From: Massospora cicadina
Taxonomy: Eukaryota; Entomophthoromycota; Entomophthoromycetes; Entomophthorales; Entomophthoraceae
Direction of reading: 5' to 3'
DNA length: 64,000 bases
Assembly (NCBI GenBank): GCA_022478985.1
Contig: JAKSZP010009292.1
Coordinates: 142,256-206,255, forward strand
A program made the position numbers and the translations under genes. The notes beneath the pieces are model-generated. The model saw only the letters and a list, made by a program, of their open reading frames with translations. It made no database searches and was not told where the DNA came from. How positions within the stretch are numbered: position 1 is the stretch's first letter; the number at the start of each line of letters is the position of its first letter. Shown here piece by piece: positions 32,185-44,339 of this stretch.

Positions 32185-34170
32185 GTAGTGGTCACACACT
32201 AGTTTAAATTTACAATAGATAATTATATAATTCATCAATGCAAATTAAAGCGAATTTAGGAGTCAATCCTGCCAGAACAATATGGGATTTTTTAGGCTTC
32301 CATGCCTAAAACATATTCCTAATTTTAACTCTTTGGTTGGGGTTTATATTACAACAGTCCCTATTACAAAAATACAAAGTTGGAATTCTCCATCTTAAAT
32401 CTAGTATACTATTTCCACGTTCCACTGTTTAAAAATCCCTCGCCAGATAAGCCACATCTAAATATACTACTTTTTTTCACATTACTTATTCTACTATAAA
32501 TTATTCAAATGGTATAGTTTAACCCAGAGTGGCCAACAACATTGATAAAATCATGAAAATAAAATTCTATTGCCATCAATGCACCATAAACTGTGAACTC
32601 CATACCTCATAGGGAGAGAAGTCAATCTAGAGGTCAATTGGGCTTGCAAACCACCTGCACCTTGGCCAGATTACTGGTCACCAATGGTGACGCCTGAAAG
32701 AGCATAGCTCCAGTAAGTGCATACACCCAGATCCATACAGATGACTAGAGGCCAAGTGAATTATCTGGCACTGTATGGACCTCATCCCCTAAAGAGGCTG
32801 TTTTCCTAAGTTGTCACTAGGCCATTACATTGGCCAATATATAATAAATCCAAATTCGACTTCAATTACCTCAAAACTGACCTTTTCGCCATTCAATTGA
32901 GAAGGCTTTCTTCTGACACAGATATAAATTTGTGAGTTAACATGAAAGGTCTTGTGGCCCTTGTTTGTTACATTACCCCAACTTGATAACTTTGGTGAGT
33001 TATGGTTCCAACCAGCTCACAAGTTAAAGTAATGACCAATATCTTAAGTGAATATAACCCTATCGCCTTGTCATTGGTTTTTGCTAGCCTCTAATGGTTG
33101 AGGGGGAGGTTAGGGGGGTTTCCAGTTGGACCACTGGTTGTTAAATCCTCTTGCACCCAACAGTTGACCTATAAGGGGAGCGTCAACAATTTTAATGACC
33201 CTTGTACTTTTGATTGGTATTAAATACCTCCCATTGCAAGAAAGGTCGCCTACCAGACAATTTCCCTTTCACTTTGCCTAATCTCAGGAAAGCTCAAGGG
33301 ACATTCCCTTAGTGAGGGGTAATGTATTAAAATTTGAATTTCATTCATTGATTCCTATGATATTTAGATAGTATGAATAGTGGTCACATTTAACTAGTTT
33401 AAATCAAGAAACCGTGGTATTTTGTCATTTATTAATAAAAATCATGTGAATTTAGTCTCTTTCCCACTTGAATGATACGGAAATCATTTAAATTTCCGCG
33501 CCTAAAGTACAAATTATAATTTAACTCTTTAGTAAACATATTATGGTGATCTAATTCTAATGCTCCCAAGTTGGAATTCTCTATCTTGTCTCTGATCTTC
33601 TCTTTTCGCATTCTCACTGTTTGGGAAGTCACTCACCAAATAGTCACACTTAAATAAATTAAAATTTTACTCATTATTTATTCTATTATAAGTTATCTGA
33701 TTGATTCAGTTTAGACCCAGGTTGACCAAAGCCATTGAAAGAATTATGTGGACAATAATATATTGCCATCAATGCATTTTAAGCTGTGAACTCCAGACTC
33801 ACAGGGAGTGAGGTCACTTTAGAGGTTGCTTTGGGCCTGCAATACCCTGCACCTCAGCCTAATTACTGGTCACCGATGGAGACGCCTGTAAGAGCGTAGT
33901 GCCAGTAAGTGCATATCCTAAAATCCATACAGGTGACTAGAGTCCTGGTGGAGTATTTGCTGCCATATTAAACTCAACCCTAAAGAAGCTTTTTCTTGAG
34001 TCGCATCTGTCAAACTACATTAGACAACATAAAATATCTAAATTCAATTTTTGTCACCTTGACACTTACCTTTTCCTCCAGGCAATCAAAGAAACTGTCT
34101 TCTGGCATAGGTATACATATGTCAAGTTAACATACAAGATTTTGGGACCTATGATTATTTAAGGTCTAAT
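32185..34170. repeat. Diverged direct repeat, two units, unclassified
   Basis: Unit 1 (about 32185-33030) and unit 2 (about 33370-34170) share many landmarks in order: TAGTGGTCACA, TTGGAATTCTC, TATTGCCATCAATGCA, TGTGAACTCCA, ATTACTGGTCACC, GACGCCTG, CCAGTAAGTGCATA. Spacing is about 1.18 kb. No coding domain is seen. It could be an LTR pair with a small remnant interior, or a tandem duplication. Confidence 0.7.
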
Positions 34171-34180
34171 AATCCAGATC

Positions 34181-34208
34181 ATTTTGATCAGGTCCAACTG
34201 ATCAAAAT
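34181..34208. repeat. Perfect 11-bp inverted repeat
   Basis: ATTTTGATCAG, six-base loop GTCCAA, CTGATCAAAAT. It lies just after unit 2 of the direct repeat. Function unknown. Confidence 0.75.
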
Positions 34209-35560
34209 CAACATCTTAGGTCATCTAACTCAGCTATGAGGCAGGACCAACCAATCTCACAAATAAGCTGATCTATATGTGGTACTAGCTTTTTAAATCT
34301 GAACTCTGCATGGATGTACTGAGTTCTAACTCAGATTTTACAAATTTCCCCTCCAAAACCATATTATTTCCCTTTGGCAAGCCAATCATTGCACGCTGCA
34401 TGGGTCCTAGGCCTTGAACATCAACTTGCCCATTTCTCCACCATAATGGTAGCAGCCCCTAGGGGCTGTTGCTGGTTCCTTATCTTTACTATTTGAATTA
34501 AATAAACCGGTCATTCTACCATTATACTTCTGCCTCTGCCTTATTAAAACCATCCTTTGGCTTTAAGATAAATCATGCAAACATGCCGCCCTTTTAAGTG
34601 TATTGCCATATTTCTCAAGTGGGCTTTTTGAACCGTTAATATATCAACTATTTATGCCGTTGCTGAGCTCATGAGATCAAGTGCACTGAATCAGCATCTG
34701 TGATATTCCATAAATATCATGCCCTCTTGACATTCACCCCGCTTGCTGATTATCCACCAATTTGGAACAATAAAGCTAATCAATCATACTGCTACATGGG
34801 GTCAAATACGCCTCACTCTAACAAGGCGCACCCAAATGAAAAATTATCCATTGACACTAAGTTCCTATCCATTCCAGAAAGCTACCATTGATAGATTCCT
34901 GCTGCAGTTCAACCGCACAATCTAATTGAATGCCGTGTATCAGCAACAGTTTTTAAATGTGATTTGACTCAAATTGCCACCTTGTGCTGGGTACAAAGCA
35001 TTATGCCTTAAAAGTTTCTCATAATTAAGAATATAATTCTAGGGATACCTTTCCTGTTCAAGCCAAACAAACAACCGCACCTCAATCAGGTTCTGAGATA
35101 AATTCCACTCTCTACAAAGTACAGCTACCTCAGAAGCTAAAAAATGTTTTTTTACCTCTCATACCTCTGAGGTTACTCCACAAGAACTTCAGGTGCCACA
35201 TCACAGCCATTTTGCTGGTCTGATGGCCTAATGCTGAGCTGGCCCACTTACTCAGGGGAGCTATTTGAAAGGGTTAATCAAGCTGTAGATAAGTTATTAA
35301 TTTGATCATTGGGTGCATCATTTGTTAGTTTGGAGAGTCTTGTTCTCTGGTCTATGAACCTTTACCCATGGTTACAAGCGTCGAAATTTGTTAAAGCCTT
35401 ATATTAATCTTGTTGATGACTTTTATAGGCACACTGAGCTCCTCTCAAACTCTGCTAGTAACAAAACATTCTAAGTCAAAACCTTTAACAATAATTCTTC
35501 TTGTAATTTGGCGTTATAGGCACTATACTTAAAAACAATAAAAGCAGATTTTAAAAAGCA
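34209..35560. other. Unassigned AT-rich sequence
   Basis: No domain recognised in either strand. Possible LTR-like features: a palindrome CAGCCCCTAGGGGCTG at about 34451 followed by AATTAAATAAA. Nothing supports a gene. Confidence 0.3.
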
Positions 35561-36327
35561 AGAGATATTTTAATTTGATTAATAAGTAAAAGTATATATA
35601 TATTATAGGCATTTTGGGGGTAAACTAGGATATAATGATTAATTGATTGATTTCTGCATATCAAGCTATTTTGTATAGTCCTCTGATTTTAGTATTGGCA
35701 AAGATAAATCTTTGTACTGACTGTTCTTTTTGGTCGTCACTAGAATTTATACTTTGGAGATCTTTCATGTTTATGAATGTGTAGTTGTGATTTGGAACTT
35801 GACTGTAGCTCCTTTGGCTTTTGTAACTGCATTTGTACTTCAGTCCTCTCAATCAATAGTTATTGAATTTAGTTCATATTTTATTAAGTAATATGATAAT
35901 TCGTCAGTTTTGTTCAAACAAAGAATCTCTTCAGTTGGGGTAATAGCAATTTGGCTGTCAATGGCGGGATAACGCATGGGTATAAAAGGGGCCTCCAGGG
36001 TCATCATTTGTGACGGTAAGCACATATTTTTATGACCAATATTTATACTGGTGCATCCCTTGAGATCATGGTTACTACTGATCAAATTACTTTGGTGGTC
36101 AGGAGGTATATGAAGGACTTTGTCTTCAGAAACTTTAACATCTTGGAGACTATAAAAGGAACTGTAAATTTTGCATATAATTTTGATTTTTGGGCAATTA
36201 CAAGAAAATTATTTTCCAGGCTGACTATAGGATTTGTACCTATTTTAGCTTTAAGTAAATCAATTGTATCATAAAGGCCTTTTTATAGAGGCGAGTAATT
36301 GCTCCTTTAGCTGAGCTTTTTTCAATA
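35561..36327 (-). repeat. Candidate 3' LTR of element EJ
   Basis: A purine tract on the minus strand, CTTGGGGTGGGTAG, lies at 36328-36342 just after integrase, where the polypurine tract is expected. Below it, CCTTTTATACCC on the minus strand (about 35982) resembles the E4 LTR TATA region. The partner LTR was not found, so the low-coordinate limit is a guess. Confidence 0.4.
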
Positions 36328-36339
36328 CTACCCACCCCA

Positions 36340-38900
36340 AGATGAGACTTAGAAGACTTTAGGAGCCACTCATGGACTTGGAAATATGTGATGTTTATTA
36401 TATTATCCTTGATAGAGTTCTTGTCTCCTCTTCTCATGGCAAAAATTAAAGGTCCTTTGAGACAGCTGGAAACTTCTCGAGCTGTCCTCCATATATAGTA
36501 GAACTTCACTTTCTGTCCCACCTAAAAGATGAGTAATCTAGGTCTAAGTCATTTTCTTTGGTACTCTTCTTAAGTGACTTTATAATGTTGTTGCTGACGT
36601 TCAGATGAACCTTGACTTATTCCTATTAAACTCTTATTATATCTTTCAGGGTAGAATTCTTCCTATCCACATTCATCACTGGGTTAACAAGCTCAATAAC
36701 GCAGCTTCTATTCCACATAGAGATTTTATGATGGCATGCAAATTGTCCTGTACTGGCTCATTCAGTAATCTTACTGGGCTGATAGCAATAGGATGACCCA
36801 TTTTAACCCAAGGTTGACTGCAATCTTTATTAGAATTGACAAAAGAGTCCAATTAGTTTTTATGCTTCAATTGATCAAAGGTGTGTAAGCTATGGTAAAA
36901 TACTGCTTGAAACCCACTAAGTCCATTAGGTGTCTCAAAACATCAAGAATAAGATACATTTATTTTCTAAAAACTAGTATTTGATGGCATTCGTGGCAAG
37001 TTGTATTCTTTTATTATAAGAATCTTATGGTAACTCTTTAGGTAAATGTCTTGACTGCAATTGCTTGACCAACTTGTTGAAGTGATCTATTGAAACGATG
37101 GTGAACTGACTCCCACTTGATGACATTGGATTGGTGCTTCAGTTCCAATGGAGACATTTTGGAAAGGATGCACTTGAAGGAACAGATTGAAACTATAGCT
37201 TTTAAGGAGAGAATTGTATTTTGCGCATTTAATACAAATCTTCAAGACCTGAAATGTCGTCCAGCATCTCCTTCAAGTAGAATCACTTTTTAAGATGTTT
37301 GTATCTCTTCTTTAGCCTTCCGTGGCCTAATTGACTGTGCCCTTCCATGATTATCGCCATTCATTTGTTTGGCTTCACATATAGTAACCATTTCTCATGT
37401 GCTAGTTTCTCCAGTTGTCCATTTCTAAACCTCGTTGCTTTAAAAAAATCTTAAAAATCCTCTATACTACATCGTCCTCTTCTTGTCATGCATCTACTGG
37501 TCTTCCAAAGTCTATACCTCCTGTTGCTTTTTTTCTTGCCAGTGTAAGATGGGTAAACATGATAAAGCCATTCATGATAAGGTGCATCTATCCAGACAAA
37601 TTCAAGAACTCAATAATATACCCTTGCAGCTGAACGGCCCTTCTTAAAAGTCTTCCATCTGGGTCAATTATATTTGTTAATCGTATCACTGATGCAAAAA
37701 AGCATAATAATATTGAAGTTTATACCATAAATATATTGTTGGAAGTGGTTGTGCTGCTCTAATTACATCTAAGAACTCCAGCTCTATAGCTGTCTAATTG
37801 CGCTCTTCTCTAGTATATGGCTTTAGGTGAAACTGTATGGGTGATCTACTCCTTCTTTGTCATACTGAGCTAATATGGTACCCATAAACACGTTGATAGT
37901 GTCAGTGTAAATGTGAAAGAATTTTGTGAAGTTTAGTTCCAAAAAATAGGGACTTCCATCAACTTCTGCATGAGTTGTTATAAGAGATCTTTTGCTCTTG
38001 TTCCCAAATAGATACTACTTTTTGTAAGCAGGCGTGTGATTGGATTGAAAGTATATGCAAAGTGTACGTAATTTGGAAATAGTAGCCTACCATTCTTAAG
38101 AACATCTGAAAATCACTCAGCATATAGGGAGCTCATATAGCAGTATCTTACACCTTCCCTTGCTGTAGCTTGATTTCTCTTTTGTTTACTCCATGTACAA
38201 GGATGGCTAACTGCTCTTAAAATGAGCACTTGCTTCTATTCTACTTTAATTTTTTTACAAGCAGGTGAAAACTTCCTTTGGGTATTCCAGATGATTCTTG
38301 AATGTTTTACTGAACACCGTGATGTCATCTAGGTAAATCAGTTCATTAAACGTTTCAATGTTTCAAAAACTAAACCAAAAATTTCTTATACATGCATGTG
38401 GGAGTTTATCAATCCTCTATGGCATAAGTTCTGGTTCATATAATACCTGGTTGGTCGTCAGTGCACAACTCTCCTGGTCTTATGGTAAAAACTTCATCTG
38501 CCAGTAGACACTTATTATGTCCAAGGAGGAGAAGTAGAGCAATACTCTGAGTTGTTTCAAGCACTATTGATGCATAGTATTTGGTAAGGATCTTTCTTAT
38601 TAAGGTCGTTGAGACTTCTTTAATTCATATTAATTTTGCAGTGCCACATCCTTCTTTAGCACTAGTAGAAGGGGCGACGCCCAGGCATCATTGGCGGGAT
38701 GTACCAGGCCTGAATTTATGAGAAGTACCTTTTTTAAAATGATTTTAATATGCTATTGCATTAGCAGTAAGGCTTGATTTGAAAAGGTATATCACTATTA
38801 GTGACAACTTTCGAACTGCTCCCTTGCAAAAGTCATAATTGTTGGGTCTGATGCTGAGAATATCTGAGTACTTTTTGACGTTTGTAGAGTTGACGTTCTT
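36340..38900 (-). pseudogene. EJ: minus-strand Ty3 pol remnant (RT, RNase H, integrase)
   Basis: RT from about 38730: VLLINSGLVHPANDAWASPL and LLLVLKKD, then DYRRLNDLNKKDPY-like sequence, then an intact YLDD (LIYLDDITVF, 38324-38335). RNase H lies around 37950-37780 in degraded form. Integrase core: FTIVSIDHFNKLV near 37110. The integrase C-terminus, 36521-36340, is open: VGQKVKFYYIWRT, GPLIFAMRRGDKNSI, and FQVHEWLL. Gag and protease are absent. Many stops; a very old copy. Confidence 0.7.
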
Positions 38901-39629
38901 CTGTTGTAGTTATCTCTTGCATCCCAAAATTTAAAATAACAGCAATGATGTAAATTGTTTCAACATTTGCATAGTGATACAACATTGACTTGTCTATGGT
39001 TTAAACATCTTGATCTGCACAGATGCTGAGAAGCTAACAAGATTATGCTTCTCTCAATATGGTATAAAACTAATGTATTATCTTATTGGGAGATTAATTT
39101 GTATTTATTAGGTTTCATAAGTTTATAATTTCTAATTTAAAGTGTCAAATTGGCTTATTTTTTGATCAATTGTTCATAGCTACATTGATAGACAGATTTA
39201 CAGAGAGTATTGAGCCAAATCGGCAATAACTTTTATTGTGACCAGGCTTGCAGACGAAATTAGCTGCAACTTTAGATCATAATGGAATTTCCGAATTAAT
39301 AACAAAACGATGCTATAAGCTGATGATTAATTGGTTTCTTTGATTTTCTGAAAACTAAGGCTGATGTTAATTAAAGAGTGTGCATTTGAGTGCTAGTTGT
39401 CAATTATAGTTACCCACCTTTCCTTTATTAAACAAACTTAGCTTTAGTTTTATCTAGTAGTTTGTAGTAAATTATTTAAAGTTTTAAGCAACATTTGCTT
39501 AAGGTTTAACCAAATTGTTGCATCTTCTTATGAACAAAGTATTTGATCAGATTAAGATTATTGTCTTCAAACAGAAAGCATTTTAAAAGTTTTAAACCCT
39601 CAAACCTGTGAAGTTACCACGGTAAAACA
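38901..39629 (+). repeat. Candidate 5' LTR end of element EH
   Basis: Sequence ending GGTAAAACA at 39629, directly followed by a PBS-like site. Only the 3' end is defined; the LTR start was not found and may lie anywhere in this AT-rich stretch. Confidence 0.4.
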
Positions 39630-39631
39630 AG

Positions 39632-39650
39632 TGATGCTTACTACAGAGGG
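39632..39650 (+). promoter_or_regulatory. EH primer binding site (decayed)
   Basis: TGATGCTTACTACAGAGGG, which differs from TGGTGCTCACTACAGGGGG by three bases. Confidence 0.5.
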
Positions 39651-40288
39651 CATTCTGAGCCAAAGTTAATTCATGTTTAAAAATCAATAGAAAGGAGGGA
39701 GGATCATCCAGCAGAAAAGGTAATGCCAAAAATGAGACGTGGGTGCTTAAATATTACTGAAATACAAAAGAAATTTTCTTTTTGGTAGAAATTTGGAAAA
39801 TTGTACTAATTAAATTTAGCACTTTCAGGAGTTAGAATAAAGCACCTTGAAAATATTAAGTTAAAGATTAAAATTAAAACAAAATCAATGGGAAAGAAGG
39901 GACCATCAAAGTAATCTATCTTAAATAAAAAGTAGAAGACGTTGATAAAAGAAAATGAGGTATTATAGATACTTTACAGCTGCTCATCGAGGACATTATT
40001 AACATTATTAATTAAAAGGCTCTCAAAAAAGCCACTGATTTTTTCTATACGACCAAAACAAACAGAATATTGCGGCAGTAATTCAATTACAATTGGTGAA
40101 TTAAAACTGACTCAAAATTTCCTGAATTCTAAAAGAAGAATGTTATAGTATTTATTTAACTCTTTAAATGACTATGGCGGGATGAGAGGATTTTCAGAAG
40201 GATTACTATAATCAATCACTTAAATATGGAAAGCCTAAACCAGGTCCTACCCAAGTTTACAACAGACTGGACTTAAAGTTAAGCAAAG

Positions 40289-40293
40289 AATGC
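40289..40293. repeat. TSD of E2 (left copy)
   Basis: AATGC, repeated exactly at 47667-47671. Confidence 0.93.
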
Positions 40294-40943
40294 TGTTGGA
40301 CATTCTCCTTCTCAACTTTTGGAAAAGGATGTTGGAGGTAAGAATGCCCCCAAATCCATTACAATGATCAGCCAATTACATGTTCAATCTTCGAACATTA
40401 TTATGGTTAACAAGGATAGAAGTACTAATGGCAAAAAGACATTGGCAGATTCACGGTGGAACCCTATCCATCAGGAACATATATTTTATAATCAAAATCA
40501 GTTTAATAAGGTAAGAACTGATAGTAGGATTGCTCCAACTCCTCGGCCAAATTCAAGGTGTCCATTACCACACAGGTCTGTTCTCCCCCAAGGTGAGAAG
40601 ATTTTACCCAATGGTGATTGGGTACAATTTATCAAATCATTACCACACGGGTTGGTTTTGCCACAAAATATTTACCCTTGTTCTGATAGACTGAAAGCCT
40701 ATATTTCCTAATTTTGATGACTCAGCTTTTTAATGCTATAGCCTCAACTACCCATGGACCCAAGATTCAAACTAATTTAAATATGAAATATTAGTATTGA
40801 ATAGGGAGCTTTTTAGCTTGCCCCACATAAACAATAAAAAAGATAAAAAAAACTTTAAAAAGCGTTTATTATTACTTTGAATTTATAAAGTAAGTTTCAT
40901 ATATTTTAAGAATAAATTGTGGCATCTATTGGCGGATCCCACA
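40294..40943 (+). repeat. E2 5' LTR
   Basis: Starts TGTTGGACATTCTCC and ends GGCGGATCCCACA. An open frame of about 130 codons (40319-40711) runs along it; the same frame is the pol extension in the 3' LTR. Confidence 0.93.
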
Positions 40944-40946
40944 AAC

Positions 40947-40964
40947 TGGTGCTCACTACAGGGG
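40947..40964 (+). promoter_or_regulatory. E2 primer binding site
   Basis: TGGTGCTCACTACAGGGG, 3 nt after the LTR. The implied primer tRNA would end ...GTGAGCACCA. Confidence 0.85.
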
Positions 40965-40980
40965 GCTCACCCTGTATACT

Positions 40981-43119
40981 TTGATAAAGTATTTAAGCAA
41001 TGGAGAGCACCACCATTGGGTGCAAAATGGGGAAGGGGCTGAAGATGAGGATCAAATGGACAGCCCTACCACTTTGATGTTTGGAGAAGAACGATTTGAG
41101 TGCATATTAATACCTGAGTATCACTGCATCACCTGGCCAGTCACTGAAGCCGTGAGAGACCTTACTCATGGCATCCTTAACCCTGGTGACAATGCATCCT
41201 GTGAACGAGCATCGTTGGTAGAGAAACACCACTTGTTTCTCTATGAGACTAGTATCCTCCCAGAGACTTATAGCCAGCTTACAAATTTGACCACCTATGT
41301 ACACAAGTTTTCTCACCCTGCCTTGGTCCACATGATGCATCTCTTAATTGGACATTACAAAGAGCTACATCAACACCTAGATACCCATGCAGCTCTGAAT
41401 TTAGCCTATGATAAGTTGTACCAACTGACTTCCAAACATCTTGGAGCAGTCAGATTTGGTGTGGAAGCTAATTGCAATTTCATCATTCAGCTGCATGATT
41501 AACTTACTACTGTGGACACTGGGATTGTAAAGTATGTTGAGGAGGCCATGAAGATCTTTAGAGATGAACTGAATGCTTCCACCGCTATCACATGCTCATT
41601 GTTGGAGGAGTTGGCTAATGAACTTGAAAAGCACAATGAGCAAATGCACTGGGGCCTTTTAGCCCCCAACTCCGTCCCTCAAGAGGAATATGAACAGCGT
41701 GTGGCTGTGGTGGAGCGACAGTTAACTCAGGCTTTTTCACGTGTTGATGAGCTCAAACGCTGTCTGCTGCTTGAACCATCTAGCACCACCTCCACCCTTG
41801 CAGCCAAGGTTGTTCAGTTAGAAAAGAAGCTAGCTCTCAAAGCTTCATTTGAAAATACCAAATATTTGGCGCATCGCATGAATGAATGTGAAACTGAAGC
41901 AAAGGTGATAAAAGCTTCAATAGAAAGCCCTATGCTGTTGAAGGAAGTATTTAGTCAATTAATGCAGGTTGAGCAGAAGTATGAGCAGATCAAGGATGGA
42001 GTATAAGGCCCAAGTTCATACCCTCATGATGATGAAGGGTGTAAACAAATAAAAGAAGATCTGAAGAACCACGTGAAAGCCATGGAAACTGCTCAATTAA
42101 GCCTAAGCTCGCTGGTGTCACAACTCCATTTCCAAGTCAATGCAATGGAGAGCTGCATGGAAGATTTTGAAACTCACGAATTAGGGATTGAAGCTCGATT
42201 GAGACTATGTGAATCTGGGCCCCAAGAAGCCCTCTCCAAAATGAAAACCCAGCTCAAAGCCATGCAAGACCAGTTTGATCGCCTTTCGTGCACCTTTGAC
42301 CAGTTAAATTATTGCTCTGAAACCCCGGAAACAGAAGCTCCAGCTATTCATACCCTTACCAGGGGTGACTTTAGTTCATTCAAACCGACGTTCAAAGACA
42401 AGTTTATCCCTGGCGAGGGCAGCATTGCTTCGTTTTTATACATTTACAAAGCAGCTATGGAAGGGGCGACTGATCATCAGAAGGCCAAACATATTCTTTC
42501 CTGTTTGGGACGCATGGCACAGGAGGTGATGGTCCCACATATGGATGCTCTTAGCACCTGGTTCGAGGTTAAAGAGGCCCTCATAAACACGTTTGGCTCA
42601 AAACAGGCTTTAAGCATGAAAAAGCAAGCCTTTATGCATATGAGTATCCAAAAAGGAGAGTCAGTGGTTGTTTTTGTGGAACGATTTTATATGGAAGCCC
42701 AGACATTGTTAACTTCAAAGATGTTGACTTTGGATGATGCTGTAGCTGCCATTTTGACTGGAGTGGCATCTCACCCTCCTCTAGCGATGCACATCACCTC
42801 AGTTAAACGCTATTTCCGTACCATTCAAGATATCAAGGAGGCGTTAATAGATGTCGCTGACTTCCATAAGCCCAAAGTTTCTTGTGGAACAGTATCCCGT
42901 CCTCGCGTTTTAACCATTGAAGATCAAAAGCTTAAGCCTCAGGCCCTAGCTATTGAAGACAAGAAGGAGCCCCTTCAGATAATGGGCTCTGAGGAGCAGA
43001 AAACCAAAGCAAAACGTCCTGAACGGCCTCGGTGCAAATACTGCTACAAGTTTGGACACAAGGAGGCTGTGTGCTGGAAAAGAAAGCTGACGCAGAGGAA
43101 CAGGAGCAGGGAAAAGTAA
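40981..43119 (+). pseudogene. E2 gag (two in-frame stops)
   Basis: One reading frame of about 712 codons with only TAA at 41500-41502 and 42004-42006. The first in-frame ATG is near 41056. Residues about 30-430 are charged and helical, with coiled-coil-like heptads (for example QEEYEQRVAVVERQL). Capsid follows: FKPTFKDKFIPGEGSIASFL, then ALSTWFEVKEALINTFGS, then LIDVADFH. The nucleocapsid knuckle is CKYCYKFGHKEAVC at 43033-43074 with all ligands. The frame ends KLTQRNRSREK*. The long N-terminal region is absent from E4. Pol overlaps its end in the +1 frame. Confidence 0.85.
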
Positions 43120-43990
43120 TGTTGGCATAGGGAAAGGCACACCTATTGCTGACAAATCTCATGTGCCTGATTCATTTAAACAACTTATGACATTACCTCG
43201 CATTACTAATACCCCTGGGGATGATTCTGAGGGGAGTACAGATGAGGTTGGCTATTTCGTTGTAGGAGTACCTGCTGAAGTGAAAGTCCCCGATCACTTA
43301 AACGCTGGAGGAATAGATGAGGCCACCATACCTGAAGAGACATATCTCCATCAAGTTGTAGGGGAACTGGCCATTATCGACACTACCAGCGACGTGGACA
43401 AGATCTTGTCTAACCTTATTCGCCCTCTCCAGCATGGCCATACCCTGCAGTCTATCCTGGAATATTACTCTGAGACTGCGCGCAAATTAACCTCCACTTT
43501 TCATCTTAAGGAGGTCCTAGCGCTATCGCTCACTTTTGGGGGGATACTTACAAAGGTTGAAGTGGTTATCCAAAAAGTTCAAGTGATGGCTATCCTAGAT
43601 ACAGGCTCCCCTGTGAACGTAATCTCCTCCAAGTTGATGAAAAAAGATTAAACTTGCACCTGACTTGGAGTACAACCAAGACTTTAAAACTGCTGGTCTC
43701 AACAACACCCGCGCACTTAACGCTTACTCATCCCTTCCCATTTGTATTGGGAAGCTTATTCTATCAGCCCCCGCAGTGGCTTTGGATAACAACGCCTATG
43801 ATATGCTCATATGTACTCAGTTTGTGATTAATTATGAAGGTATTATCAATATGAAGCAGGGGTTCCTGTCATTGCTCAATTATGAAGTCCCCTTAGTTCT
43901 AGCCAATAAAGAACCCAGCAAGAAGGAATACTATTGCATGGTTGAGTACCCACTTTCCGCTTTACCTATACATTATACTACCTCTGGGCG
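43091..43990 (+). pseudogene. E2 pol start and aspartic protease
   Basis: The pol frame is open from upstream of the gag stop and lies +1 relative to gag. An acidic linker (43163-43500) precedes the retropepsin: KVQVMAILDTGSPVNVIS with D-T-G at 43598-43606 (intact). A frameshift at about 43650 puts the rest of the domain (ALDNNAYDMLICTQFV) in another frame to about 44010. The enzyme would process Gag-Pol. Confidence 0.85.
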
Positions 43991-44014
43991 AAATACAAAG
44001 AACTGCCTGATTCA

Positions 44015-44330
44015 GTGGATGCAATCAAAGGTATACCATTTTATGCGACCAATGAGGTGGTGGTTAAGCCAGGTGAACAACGGGTGGTAGACACAAAAAT
44101 CACTTTCAAAATACCTCGCCACTGCTTATTACACCTCTTAAGCATTAACGGAGTTAGCCCTTTTGAGCCTTGGGGATTGCCTGGCGTTTTAGACCCAGCC
44201 TACAAGAGGCCTATTACTCTAATGTTGGGAAACCTCACCAAAAAGAACATAATTGTAAGAAAGCATCAGGAGGTGGGCCGAGAGTTTTTACTCCCTGTGG
44301 AGGAAGTTGAACAAATCCACTCTATTGGCC
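44015..44330 (+). pseudogene. E2 dUTPase-like domain between PR and RT
   Basis: Open frame. GIPFYATNEVVVKPGEQRVV, DTKITFKIP, PGVLDPAYKRPITLMLGNL, then KKNIIVRKHQEVGREFLLPV. The order and spacing match a trimeric dUTPase: P-G-E-Q-R-V-V-D-T strand, motif 3 G-V-L-D-P-A-Y (catalytic Asp and Tyr kept), and the N-L-x-K-x-x-x-x-V segment. Motif 2 (P-R-S-G) reads SINGVS and motif 5 is not seen. Probably a retained fold with lost or altered activity, or a domain acting as a linker. It is conserved with E4 at the protein level despite decay elsewhere. Confidence 0.7.
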
Positions 44331-44339
44331 TGATGGCAG

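Noticed and set aside
32500..34000. tRNA-like or Pol III box A/B elements in the direct repeat
   Set aside because: Short tracts resemble parts of box B, but no spacing to a box A and no cloverleaf can be drawn.
40319..40711. 130-codon ORF as a separate gene
   Set aside because: It lies wholly within the E2 5' LTR and matches the pol extension in the 3' LTR; reported as that feature instead.
42946..43162. Two minus-strand ORFs of about 70 codons
   Set aside because: They are shadows of E2 gag and its CCHC knuckle on the opposite strand.
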